Below the pieces are notes generated by a model that had not been told where the DNA came from, ran no database searches, and saw only the letters and a list, made by a program, of their open reading frames with translations. From assembly GCF_003149145.1 (NCBI RefSeq), contig NZ_QGDQ01000033.1:1-52892 (forward strand): DNA of 52,892 nt, read 5' to 3'. The translations under genes were made by a program, and so were the position numbers. This DNA comes from Quadrisphaera granulorum. Lineage in GTDB: Bacteria > Actinomycetota > Actinomycetes > Actinomycetales > Quadrisphaeraceae. Shown piece after piece: positions 19,004 to 26,343 of the stretch. The first letter of the stretch is position 1. Every line of letters begins with the position of its first letter.

Positions 19004-20338
19004 ATGGCCGCACCCACCAAGAGCCTCGCCAAGGCCCCGACCAAGGCCAGGCCTGCGGCCAAGACCGTCGGCAAGGCCGCCACCAAGGGGCCCAGCTCCG
19101 TCTCGTCCGGGCAGTCGGGCACCGGCACGCAGTCGTTCGAGTACGTCGTCCGCGACGCCTCCGGCCGCAAGAAGGTCGGGAAGATGGAGGCGCGCAGCGA
19201 GGCGGCGCTGATCGCCAAGCTGCGCGCGTCGGGCCAGGCGCCGCTGTCCGTGAAGCTGGCGGGTCAAGGTCTGCAGCGGGAGATCACGCTGCCGTTCGGC
19301 AACAGTGTCAAGACCACCGACCTCGCCATCATGGCGCGGCAGTTCGCCACGATGGTGAGTTCGGGGCTGCCCCTGATGCGGGCGCTGAGCATCCTGGCGG
19401 ACCAGACCGAGAACAAGGCGCTGGCCAAGGTCCTCGCTGAGGTCCGCACCGCTGTCGAGGAGGGTGGTTCGCTCTCCTCGGCTCTGGCTCGGTACCCGCG
19501 CGTCTTCCCGCCGCTCATGGTGAACATGACGCGCGCGGGTGAGGCGGGAGGTTTCCTCGATCAGTCGCTGCGACAGATCGCCGAGAACTTCGAGGCCGAG
19601 GCCAAGCTCAAGGCCAAGGTGCGCAGCGCCATGACCTACCCCGTGGTGGTCTTCTGCATCGCCATCCTCGCGGTGCTGGCGATGCTCATCTTCATCGTGC
19701 CCGTCTTCGCGACGATGTTCTCGCAGCTGGGTGCCCCGCTGCCGGGGCCGACGCAGCTGCTGGTGACGCTCTCGCACGGACTGCGGCTGTTCGGTCCTGT
19801 GCTGCTCGTGCTGGCCGTGGTGGGTGCTGTGGTCTGGGGGCGCGTCAAGCACCGCGACGACGTGCGCAACGTCGTCGACCCGATCAAGCTCAAGGTGCCC
19901 GTGTTCGGCAAGCTGACGGCCAAGATCGCCATCAGTCGCATGGCCCGCAACCTCGGCACGATGGTTCGCTCCGGTGTGCCGGTCATCCACGCTCTCGAGA
20001 TCGTCGCGGGCACCACGGGCAACGTCGTCGTGTCCAAGGCTCTGCACGACTGCCAGGACAGTGTCCGCAACGGCGGCTCCCTCACCGGACCGCTCCTGGG
20101 GCACTCGGTGATCCCGCCGATGGTGGCGCAGATGATGGCCGTCGGTGAGGACACCGGCGCGCTCGACGCCATGCTCGAGAAGATCAGCGAATTCTACGAC
20201 GAGCAGGTGGAAGCCACCACCGATGCGCTCACGTCGCTGATTGAGCCGCTCATGATCACCGGCCTCGGTGCCGTGGTCGGCGGCATGATCGTTGCTCTCT
20301 ATATGCCGATCTTCTCGGTGTTCAACGTCATCCAGTGA
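19004..20338 (+). CDS. pilC: Type IV pilus platform protein PilC
   Basis: 444 residues, ATG two bases after pilT with GGGAGGG upstream. PilC is the integral membrane platform turned by the ATPases. A Lys/Ala/Pro-rich N-terminus (MAAPTKSLAKAPTKARPAAK) precedes two copies of the T2SF domain, each with the RQFATMVSSGLPL or RNLGTMVRSGVPV type motif. Membrane segments are near VVVFCIAILAVLAMLIFIVPVF, PVLLVLAVVGAVVW and the C-terminal GLGAVVGGMIVALYMPIF. The alanine/lysine N-terminus is longer than usual and histone-tail-like. A hairpin (20356-20385) follows and pilA appears to have its own promoter. Confidence 0.95.
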   Translation: MAAPTKSLAKAPTKARPAAKTVGKAATKGPSSVSSGQSGTGTQSFEYVVRDASGRKKVGKMEARSEAALIAKLRASGQAPLSVKLAGQGLQREITLPFGNSVKTTDLAIMARQFATMVSSGLPLMRALSILADQTENKALAKVLAEVRTAVEEGGSLSSALARYPRVFPPLMVNMTRAGEAGGFLDQSLRQIAENFEAEAKLKAKVRSAMTYPVVVFCIAILAVLAMLIFIVPVFATMFSQLGAPLPGPTQLLVTLSHGLRLFGPVLLVLAVVGAVVWGRVKHRDDVRNVVDPIKLKVPVFGKLTAKIAISRMARNLGTMVRSGVPVIHALEIVAGTTGNVVVSKALHDCQDSVRNGGSLTGPLLGHSVIPPMVAQMMAVGEDTGALDAMLEKISEFYDEQVEATTDALTSLIEPLMITGLGAVVGGMIVALYMPIFSVFNVIQ

Positions 20339-20355
20339 CGTGTGGAGTCTTCCGG

Positions 20356-20385
20356 GTGCCCGGGTCGCTGCGGCGGTCCGGGCAC
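20356..20385 (+). terminator. Terminator-like hairpin after pilC
   Basis: GTGCCCGG (20356-20363) and CCGGGCAC (20378-20385) form a perfect 8-bp stem 18 bases after the pilC stop, with a GC-rich loop and no T-run. It would separate the motor/platform transcript from pilA. Confidence 0.45.
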
Positions 20386-20431
20386 TCGTCCGTTCAGGGG
20401 AGGACCAGACGGGTGACCGGCGCCGCAGGGG

Positions 20432-20457
20432 GTCAAGCGAGGCATCCAAGGGTCGAT
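20432..20457 (+). promoter_or_regulatory. Weak FliA-type promoter candidate upstream of pilA
   Basis: GTCA, a 16-base spacer and GTCGAT (followed by GA) resemble CTCA-N15-17-GCCGAA at seven of ten positions. Read as the classical sigma-28 form it is TCAA-N15-GTCGATGA against TAAA-N15-GCCGATAA. Transcription would begin near 20464, leaving a leader of about 54 bases before the GTG at 20518. Confidence 0.35.
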
Positions 20458-20470
20458 GACTAGGTGGTGA

Positions 20471-20491
20471 AGCCTCCGGACTACGGGGGCT
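20471..20491 (+). promoter_or_regulatory. 5'-leader hairpin of pilA
   Basis: AGCCTCCG (20471-20478) pairs with CGGGGGCT (20484-20491) around the loop GACTA, with one G-U pair. Flanking GTCGAT (20452-20457) and ATCGAC (20498-20503) could close a longer stem, but only if transcription starts upstream of 20452, which conflicts with the promoter candidate. The structure ends just before the ribosome site (20504-20513). It may stabilise the major pilin mRNA. Confidence 0.4.
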
Positions 20492-20517
20492 CCGATGATC
20501 GACAGAAGGGGAGCACC

Positions 20518-20970
20518 GTGCTCGCTCGGATCCGCAAGTCCACGGAGGAGAAGGACGCCGGCTTCACGCTCGTCGAGCTCCTCGTCGTCATGATCATCAT
20601 CGGCATCCTGGCCGCGATCGCGGTGCCGGTCTTCCTGAACCAGCGCAAGAAGGCCGTCGACACCTCTATCAAGTCGGACATCACCGCCGTGGCGCAGGAG
20701 ATGCAGACCGCCTACGTTGACGCGCAGACCTACTCGGGCACGGCATCCTTCCAGGACTCCAGCGCGGTCGTTCCTGACGTGAAGACCTCCGGCGGCAACG
20801 TCATCAAGGTGAAGCTCAACGCCGCGCCGGCCACCGCCACCGCGTTCTGCGTCATCGGCTACAACACCAAGGGCACGGCGATCTCTGACAGCGTGGTGTT
20901 CCAGTACGACAGCGCAACCGGCGGGCTTAAGGCCGGCGCCGCCGGGGCTCGCGAGGGCACCTGCGCCTGA
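20518..20970 (+). CDS. pilA: Major type IV prepilin
   Basis: 150 residues. A class III signal of 15 residues ends in Gly15, followed by FTLVELLVVMIIIGILAAIA: Phe+1 and Glu+5 are the usual methylation and assembly residues. The mature pilin is about 135 residues with two Cys (one in AFCVIG, one in the C-terminal GTCA) that could form the D-region disulfide. GTG 20518 is selected by AAGGGGAG (20506-20513) and by the correct short leader peptide. It is flanked by its own promoter region and a very strong terminator (20985-21019), as expected for the most abundant subunit. Confidence 0.93.
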   Translation: MLARIRKSTEEKDAGFTLVELLVVMIIIGILAAIAVPVFLNQRKKAVDTSIKSDITAVAQEMQTAYVDAQTYSGTASFQDSSAVVPDVKTSGGNVIKVKLNAAPATATAFCVIGYNTKGTAISDSVVFQYDSATGGLKAGAAGAREGTCA

Positions 20971-20984
20971 TCCGCCCAGCCTCA

Positions 20985-21019
20985 GAAGGGCCCGGACTCG
21001 ACTCGAGTCCGGGCCCTTC
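20985..21019 (+). terminator. Strong terminator after pilA
   Basis: A perfect 17-bp inverted repeat (20985-21001 and 21003-21019) begins 15 bases after the pilA stop and is followed by TGCGTTTGG. It isolates pilA from the minor pilin genes downstream. Confidence 0.85.
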
Positions 21020-21049
21020 GTGCGTTTGGTGCGCGTTCCGTGACCAGCC

Positions 21050-21075
21050 CTCAAGGCCCTGCCGAGACTGCCGAT
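21050..21075 (+). promoter_or_regulatory. FliA-type promoter candidate before the minor pilin genes
   Basis: CTCA (21050-21053), 16 bases, then GCCGAT (21070-21075) match nine of ten consensus bases. Transcription would start only a few bases before the ATG at 21088, close to a leaderless message, although a ribosome site (GGAGAGG, 21076-21082) is also present. That tension lowers confidence. Confidence 0.4.
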
Positions 21076-21087
21076 GGAGAGGACACC

Positions 21088-22062
21088 ATGGACGTCTTCC
21101 GCAGGCAGCGCGCCGCGCAGCGCGAGCCCCGCCCCGAACGCGAGGCCGGGTTCACGCTGATCGAGGTCGTCGTTGCCCTCGTGCTCCTGGTGATCGTCGC
21201 CACCGCTGCCCTGCGCTTCAGCATGAGCGGCATCAGCAACACCGCTGCGCTCCAGCAGCGGCAGGGAGCCGTGGCCGTCGCGAACCAGGCGATGGAGCAG
21301 GTCCGCGCCGTCGTGCCCAATGCCGTGGTCCAGACCGACGGGAAGCTTCTGCCCACGGGGCTCGCCGCCGGTCGCAACGCTGTGGACGTCGCCGAGCAGT
21401 GGAGTAGCGCGGGCCTGCCCAACCTGTCGCAGACCTGGCAGGCGTCAGACCCCGCTGCGACGACGCGGGGCAGTTCCGCTGCTGTGCTTCCCCTCAGCTC
21501 GACGCCGAGGGTCGGCAAGACCGATTACGCCGTGAAGACCTTCATCGGCCTGTGCGACCGAGCCAGCTCCTCGACGAGCGCGGCGAACACGCCGTGCCAG
21601 GGCGTCGGGACGATGCCGACCTCGCCGGCCACCGGGTACGTGCGGATGGTGCGCGCGTTCGTCCAGGTCACCTGGACGCCGGTGGCTGCCTCGGCGTGCG
21701 CCACGGCCACCTGCTCTTACGTCGTCACCACGCTCATCGACCCCAACGCGGACCTGACCTGGAACGTCAACGACCCGGCGGTCGCGGTGAACGACAATCC
21801 TCTCGCGGGGACCAAGGGGAACACACAAATCATCGATGTGTTGGGCAACGACACGGGAGCGTCTCCCAAGGGCAACGACATCACCACTATGCAGACCCCG
21901 GGGCACAGCAATCCCACCCTTACAGCAAACGATGCTGCGGGCACTGTCACGTTCCAACCCAACCCGGGTTGGACGGGCACATACACCTTCCAGTACAAGT
22001 TCACGACCTCTAGCGGTGTTGTCTCGAACGTGGCGACGGTCACCGTCACGGTGAAGCCGTGA
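21088..22062 (+). CDS. Minor prepilin with C-terminal Ig/cadherin-like region (PilV-like)
   Basis: 324 residues. The prepilin leader ends at Gly before FTLIEVVVALVLLVIVATAALR, with Glu+5 present. The middle part has four Cys. The last 100 residues look like an Ig-type repeat of the tandem-95/VCBS kind: AVNDNPLAGTKGNTQIIDVL, then GNDTG and a GWTGTYTFQYKFT strand pattern. This is unusual on a minor pilin and suggests an exposed tip or adhesive domain. Its codons (about 21790-22060) are visibly less GC-rich than the rest, hinting at acquisition. ATG 21088 has GGAGAGG upstream; a GTG at 21040 would make the leader peptide too long. The stop overlaps the next start (TGATG). Confidence 0.85.
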   Translation: MDVFRRQRAAQREPRPEREAGFTLIEVVVALVLLVIVATAALRFSMSGISNTAALQQRQGAVAVANQAMEQVRAVVPNAVVQTDGKLLPTGLAAGRNAVDVAEQWSSAGLPNLSQTWQASDPAATTRGSSAAVLPLSSTPRVGKTDYAVKTFIGLCDRASSSTSAANTPCQGVGTMPTSPATGYVRMVRAFVQVTWTPVAASACATATCSYVVTTLIDPNADLTWNVNDPAVAVNDNPLAGTKGNTQIIDVLGNDTGASPKGNDITTMQTPGHSNPTLTANDAAGTVTFQPNPGWTGTYTFQYKFTTSSGVVSNVATVTVTVKP

Positions 22063-22724
22063 TGGCCGAACGTTGGCGCCAGCGGCCCGTGACGGCTGGT
22101 CAGGCGAGCCGCGCGCTCCATAGGGAGCCACAGGGCGAGTCGGGGGCAACGCTCGTCGAGCTCGTTGTGGCCATGAGCCTGTTCGCGACCGTCCTCGCCG
22201 TGGTCATGACGGGGATCATGGGCATCTCACGCAGCACCGTGCGGGTCCAAGGCGCGGCCAGTTCCCAGACTGACGTCTGGGAGGTCTTCACCACCCTCGA
22301 CCAGCAGGTGCGCTACGCCGACGCCATAAACCTGCCCGGCACGGTGGGGGACACGTCGTGGGTGGAGTACCGCGGCATCACTGCGGGCGGCGGCGAGCGC
22401 TGCTACCAGTGGCGCTACGTCTCGTCGACCGGCGTGCTGCAGACCCGCAGCTGGCTGGAGAGCGGCTCGCCGAGCGCGGGGAGCTGGAGCACCGTGCTGA
22501 CCACGGCCCTCAGGAGTTCCACCGCCTCGCCGTTCACGACGCTGGCACCGACAGCGGCCCTGCCGCATCAGCAGCTCAAGGTCAACCTCGCGGTGACCGC
22601 CCGTGGCGACGGCGCCTCAGCCCTTTCCGCAGCCTTCGTCGCGCGGAACACCTCGTTGGCCTCTCCGGGGTACCAGAGCAGCACCGACAAGCCGGTTTGC
22701 AACCCGACGGCCAACCGCTCGTGA
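22062..22724 (+). CDS. Minor prepilin (PilW-like)
   Basis: 220 residues; a GTG at 22059 is equally possible. The leader is long (about 28 residues), and the processing site is Gly before ATLVELVVAMSLFATVLAVV, so position +1 is Ala instead of Phe while Glu+5 is kept. The remainder is a pilin-type globular domain with two Cys (CYQW, VCNP). It is translationally coupled to the preceding minor pilin by a one-base overlap. It probably joins the initiation/tip complex with the flanking minor pilins. Confidence 0.82.
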   Translation: MAERWRQRPVTAGQASRALHREPQGESGATLVELVVAMSLFATVLAVVMTGIMGISRSTVRVQGAASSQTDVWEVFTTLDQQVRYADAINLPGTVGDTSWVEYRGITAGGGERCYQWRYVSSTGVLQTRSWLESGSPSAGSWSTVLTTALRSSTASPFTTLAPTAALPHQQLKVNLAVTARGDGASALSAAFVARNTSLASPGYQSSTDKPVCNPTANRS

Positions 22725-22807
22725 TGGCCCGACGCCGCATCGTCCGTAGCGGGGGAGCCATCTCGGCCGTTGTCCCGTCTCCGAATCGCCCTGGAGCAGC
22801 ATCGTGA
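22724..22807 (+). CDS. 27-codon ORF bridging two minor pilin genes
   Basis: ATG 22724 overlaps the previous stop (TGATG) and TGA 22805-22807 overlaps the next start (GTGA). The product MARRRIVRSGGAISAVVPSP... is basic at its N-terminus with no recognisable domain. Precise overlaps at both ends suggest it is translated to couple neighbouring genes, or it is the remnant of a longer gene. There is no homology evidence. Confidence 0.3.
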   Translation: MARRRIVRSGGAISAVVPSPNRPGAAS

Positions 22808-24375
22808 AGCGTCTGGTAGACCCCCTGCGCCATCGTCTGCGCCGTCACATCGACGGTGAGGGCGAGCATGGTTCGGACGAGGGCGCGGCCCTGCTGCTCG
22901 TCATCATGCTCATGCTGGTCGTGGCGAGCCTCGGGGTCATCATCTCGATGTCGGTCATCCAGCAGACCGCCCCTGCAATGTTCATGCAGAAGCGCGCCTC
23001 GACGGTTTCGGCGGCAGAAGCGGGTCTTGATGCTGCGCTGAGCCAGATCCGCACGGCGGCGGGCTCGCCGGATGTGACCGGCAAGATCTACGGCTCGCCG
23101 ACCAAGCTGCCCTGCGAGGTCTCCGGTGCGGTGAGTAACGCTTCACCGACGCTGTCGTACTACGTCGCCATCACCTACTGGACCGGCGATCCCACCTCGT
23201 CCAGCAGCACACGAATTGACTGTCCCGTGGCTTCGGGCAGCGGCAACACGCCCAAGATCGCCGTCCTCGCGTCGAAGGGATTGAGCGACGGCGTTCCTGG
23301 GCCAGCGACGTCGGCGGGTGACCGGCAGCTCAAGGCGACCTACGCCTTCAAGCTCACCAACGAAAACCGCCTAGGCGGCCTGATGATGCCTGTCGGTCAG
23401 GGCTGGTGCATCACGGCGAGCGGCTTCACCGAAGGAAGCACCCTGACCTACACCCCGATCGCTCAGTGCAGCGCGACCGAGCCCTCCCAGCTCTTCCAGT
23501 GGGACACGGACTACCGCATCCGCCTGAGCAGCACCACGGTCAAGGGATCCACCGCGCTCTGCCTGACGGGAGCGGTGGAGCAGACGGTGACGGTGACACT
23601 GCGCAAGTGCGACGCGAGCCGTGTCGACCAGCTGTACAGCTACAAGGACGGCACCGTCCTGTGGGGCCAGAAGGCCGACAACACTCGCGATGAAGGCCAC
23701 TGCTTAATAGCCGACACCACCGACAACAACGCCCTCGCGGGCAAGCTGCTGAAGTATGGAACAAACTGCTGGGGCACTGGCGATGCCTGGGGTGCTTGGG
23801 CCCCCGCAGCGGCTTTCGGGGCCGGCGCAGCAGGCAAGGCGACCAACCAGATCGTTAACTACGCGCAGTTCGGCCGCTGCTTCGACATCGCCTATCTGTC
23901 GATGGGGTACCGGTACGAGTTCCTCTATCCGTGCAAGCAGGACCCGAGTGGCAGAACAGGCGTTGCCTGGAATCAAGCCATCACCTACCAGGAAAACGCA
24001 ACCGACCAGGTGACGGCGCTGGACGGCAATAGCTCTTCGTCCACATACAACCAGACGATGTGCCTGACCACGGTGCCCTCGAACCAGAGCCAGCCCGCCA
24101 AGCCCTACTTCGACAGGTGCGCTCCCAAGGGGACAGACCCCACCCAGCTCTGGAAGCGCACCGGTGAAGTGCCCGGGAACTACGGCGCGAGCTACACCTT
24201 CATCGACACCTACGGACGGTGCATGGGATACGGCCCGTTGGACGAACCCAACAGGCTTGGCAACGTCATCGTGGTCGAGCCGTGCAGCGGCACGTCCGCG
24301 CAGAAGTGGAACGCCCCACCGGACGCCAGCCAGGCCAGCGTGAGCAGCGTTCACGAGGTCGTTCGTGGCTCCTGA
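22804..24375 (+). CDS. Pilus-associated protein with PilX-like N-terminus and ricin-type lectin region
   Basis: 523 residues, GTG start with GGAG eight bases upstream. The N-terminus has a short basic leader, then a hydrophobic helix (AALLLVIMLMLVVASLGVIISM) as in PilX-type minor pilins; no canonical G-FTLxE site is present. From about residue 190 the protein is Cys-rich with repeated W/Q motifs (FQWDTD, QLWKR, QKWNA) and CLTG/CLTT blocks typical of ricin-type beta-trefoil lectins, apparently two modules. It likely presents a carbohydrate-binding adhesin on the pilus. An in-frame TTA codon (23704-23706) followed by ATA is unlike the neighbours. It overlaps pilD by 11 bases. Confidence 0.82.
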   Translation: MKRLVDPLRHRLRRHIDGEGEHGSDEGAALLLVIMLMLVVASLGVIISMSVIQQTAPAMFMQKRASTVSAAEAGLDAALSQIRTAAGSPDVTGKIYGSPTKLPCEVSGAVSNASPTLSYYVAITYWTGDPTSSSSTRIDCPVASGSGNTPKIAVLASKGLSDGVPGPATSAGDRQLKATYAFKLTNENRLGGLMMPVGQGWCITASGFTEGSTLTYTPIAQCSATEPSQLFQWDTDYRIRLSSTTVKGSTALCLTGAVEQTVTVTLRKCDASRVDQLYSYKDGTVLWGQKADNTRDEGHCLIADTTDNNALAGKLLKYGTNCWGTGDAWGAWAPAAAFGAGAAGKATNQIVNYAQFGRCFDIAYLSMGYRYEFLYPCKQDPSGRTGVAWNQAITYQENATDQVTALDGNSSSSTYNQTMCLTTVPSNQSQPAKPYFDRCAPKGTDPTQLWKRTGEVPGNYGASYTFIDTYGRCMGYGPLDEPNRLGNVIVVEPCSGTSAQKWNAPPDASQASVSSVHEVVRGS

Positions 24376-25153
24376 GCCGCTGCTCGTCACCAGCGCAGCG
24401 CTCCTGGGCCTGCTCGTCGGGTCGTTCCTCAACGTCGTCGTCCACCGGGTGCCCCGCGGCCAGTCCGTGGCGTTCCCGCCCAGCGCGTGCCCGGTCTGCG
24501 ACCACCGGGTGCGTGCCCGCGACAACGTCCCGGTGCTCAGCTGGTTGCTGCTGCGCGGGCGGTGCCGTGACTGCCGCGCTCGCATCAGCGCGCGGTACCC
24601 GCTGGTCGAGGCGGGCACGGCGGTCGCGTTCGCGGTGGTCACCGCGGTGGTCGGGCTCGACTGGTCGCTGCCGGCCTGGCTGTACCTGACGGCGATCTCG
24701 GTGGCGCTGGCGCTCATCGACCTCGACGTACACCGCCTCCCGGACGCCATCGTGCTGCCGTCCTACCCGGTCTCGGCGGTGCTGCTCACCGTGGCGGCCC
24801 TCGCGGACCACCGTCCGTCGGCGCTGCTCGGCGCGCTGCTCGGCGCCGTCGTCCTCGGAGGGATCTACCTGGCGCTGCACCTGGCCAGGCCCGACGGGAT
24901 GGGCCTGGGAGACGTCAAGCTCGCCGGGTTGCTGGGCCTGCATCTGGGGTGGCTCGGGTGGGGTGAGCTCGCCGTCGGCGGCTTCCTCGCGTTCCTCCTC
25001 GGGGGGCTCGTGGCGCTGCCGATGGTGCTGGCCGGCCGCGCGGGACGGAGCACCGCTCTTCCTTTCGGCCCGTTCATGCTCGCCGGCGCCTTCGCCGCGC
25101 TCCTGGCCGGAGACGCCCTCGTGGGGGCGTACCTGGACCTCGCCGGGCTCTGA
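24365..25153 (+). CDS. pilD: Prepilin peptidase / N-methyltransferase (A24 family)
   Basis: 262 residues, GTG start. It removes class III leaders from the pilins encoded upstream and methylates the new N-terminus. Seen: GSFLNVVVHRVPRG, two zinc Cys pairs (CPVC at 42-45 and CRDC at 67-70) of the bifunctional form, and the two catalytic Asp motifs IDLDVHRLPD and GMGLGDVKL. About eight membrane segments are expected. The 11-base overlap with the lectin gene implies co-translation. A gap of 149 bases with a promoter candidate separates it from pilM. Confidence 0.95.
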   Translation: MAPEPLLVTSAALLGLLVGSFLNVVVHRVPRGQSVAFPPSACPVCDHRVRARDNVPVLSWLLLRGRCRDCRARISARYPLVEAGTAVAFAVVTAVVGLDWSLPAWLYLTAISVALALIDLDVHRLPDAIVLPSYPVSAVLLTVAALADHRPSALLGALLGAVVLGGIYLALHLARPDGMGLGDVKLAGLLGLHLGWLGWGELAVGGFLAFLLGGLVALPMVLAGRAGRSTALPFGPFMLAGAFAALLAGDALVGAYLDLAGL

Positions 25154-25222
25154 GCCCCCGCGCCACGGGCCTCGGTGACGCCCCAGTAGCCCCGGCGAAC
25201 GGCTGAACCGTCCTCCGAACGG

Positions 25223-25248
25223 CTCAGACCTCGCTCTACCCGTCCGAT
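25223..25248 (+). promoter_or_regulatory. FliA-type promoter candidate upstream of pilM
   Basis: CTCA (25223-25226), 16 bases, TCCGAT (25243-25248): eight of ten consensus bases. It lies about 55 bases before the pilM GTG. Two small hairpins (CCCCTGCGGGG near 25262, and CACC...GGTG near 25275-25289) fall in the presumed leader. Confidence 0.35.
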
Positions 25249-25302
25249 GAGCACCACGAGACCCCTGCGGGGGCACCGCAGTGTGGTGACGGAAGGGGAG
25301 TC

Positions 25303-26343
25303 GTGAGAGCCAAGGGCATCGGCCTGGACATCGGCAGCGCGGCCCTGCGCGCGGCCGAGCTGTCCTTCGGATCCGGCGGAGCAGTGCTGCGCCGCGAGGC
25401 GCAGGTCGAGCTGCCGGAGGGCGCCGTCGTCGACGGGGTGGTTCAGGACGCCGCCGCCGTCACCGCTGCCGTCAAGCAGCTGTGGAAGACCGGCCGCTTC
25501 TCCAGCCGCACGGTCCAGCTCGGAATGGCCAACCGCCGCGTCATGGTCCGCCAGATCGACCTGCCCGACCTCCCCGAGGCCGACCTTGCCCAGGCGCTGC
25601 CTTTCCAGGTGGCCGACGTCCTCTCCATCCCCGTCGACGAGGCCGTGCTCGACTTCCACCTGCTGGAGCGCCTGAACTCGCCGTCCGGCGCGGTGGTGCA
25701 GCGTGGTCTGCTCGTCGCCGCTCCCCGCGAGGACGTGCTGCGCAACGTGCACGCCGTCGAAGCCGCGGGCCTGCGCGTCGGCTCGGTCGACCTCGTGCCG
25801 TTCGCCGTGATGCGCGCCGTCGGCAGTCGCTGGCACGAGCAGGGCCCCACGGAGATGGTGGTCGACATCGGCGGCCGCATCACGACGCTCACCATCCACA
25901 CCGGTGGCGTGCCCCACCTCGTGCGCATCCTGCAGGCGGGTGGCAGCGACATCACGGCCGCCCTGGCCCGCGCCGAGGGCACCACCGAGGAGGAAGCCGA
26001 GCTCCGCAAGCTCAGCGCCGGCCTCGACGACACCGATGCCATCGGGAACGAGCAGGTCATCGCGGCCGGCCTCGGCCAGCTCATGGACGAGGTCCGCAGC
26101 TCCCTCGACTACCACGCCAGCACCAACTCCCGCTTCCCCGTGACCTCCGTGGTGCTCACCGGCGGCGGCAGCCAGTTCCCTGGAACCGCGGACTACCTCG
26201 AGGCCGTGGTCGACCTCCCCGTGCGCTTCGGCAGCACGGTCCGCTTCCGTTCGGGAGAGGGCGCTCAGGACGACGACGTCGCCGGCTCCGGCGACGACCC
26301 CTCCGTCGTTGCCATCGGCCTCGCGCTGGCGGTGGCCTCGTGA
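25303..26343 (+). CDS. pilM: Type IV pilus assembly protein PilM
   Basis: 346 residues, GTG start with GGAAGGGGAG upstream. PilM is an actin-like, ATP-binding cytoplasmic ring component that docks to the PilN N-terminus. Seen: GLDIGSAALRAAEL (phosphate 1), RQIDLPDLPEADL, PFQVADVLSIPVDEAVLDF, VVDIGGRITTLTIH (phosphate 2) and LTGGGSQFPG (adenosine loop). An Asp-rich surface loop lies near the C-terminus. The stop overlaps the pilN start (GTGA). Confidence 0.95.
   Translation: MRAKGIGLDIGSAALRAAELSFGSGGAVLRREAQVELPEGAVVDGVVQDAAAVTAAVKQLWKTGRFSSRTVQLGMANRRVMVRQIDLPDLPEADLAQALPFQVADVLSIPVDEAVLDFHLLERLNSPSGAVVQRGLLVAAPREDVLRNVHAVEAAGLRVGSVDLVPFAVMRAVGSRWHEQGPTEMVVDIGGRITTLTIHTGGVPHLVRILQAGGSDITAALARAEGTTEEEAELRKLSAGLDDTDAIGNEQVIAAGLGQLMDEVRSSLDYHASTNSRFPVTSVVLTGGGSQFPGTADYLEAVVDLPVRFGSTVRFRSGEGAQDDDVAGSGDDPSVVAIGLALAVAS

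Noticed and set aside
20404-20510. c-di-GMP-I (GEMM) riboswitch upstream of pilA
   Set aside because: Some bases (AAGCCTCCGG) recall the class, but the conserved ACGCAAAGCC core, the tetraloop receptor and the three-way arrangement are not present.
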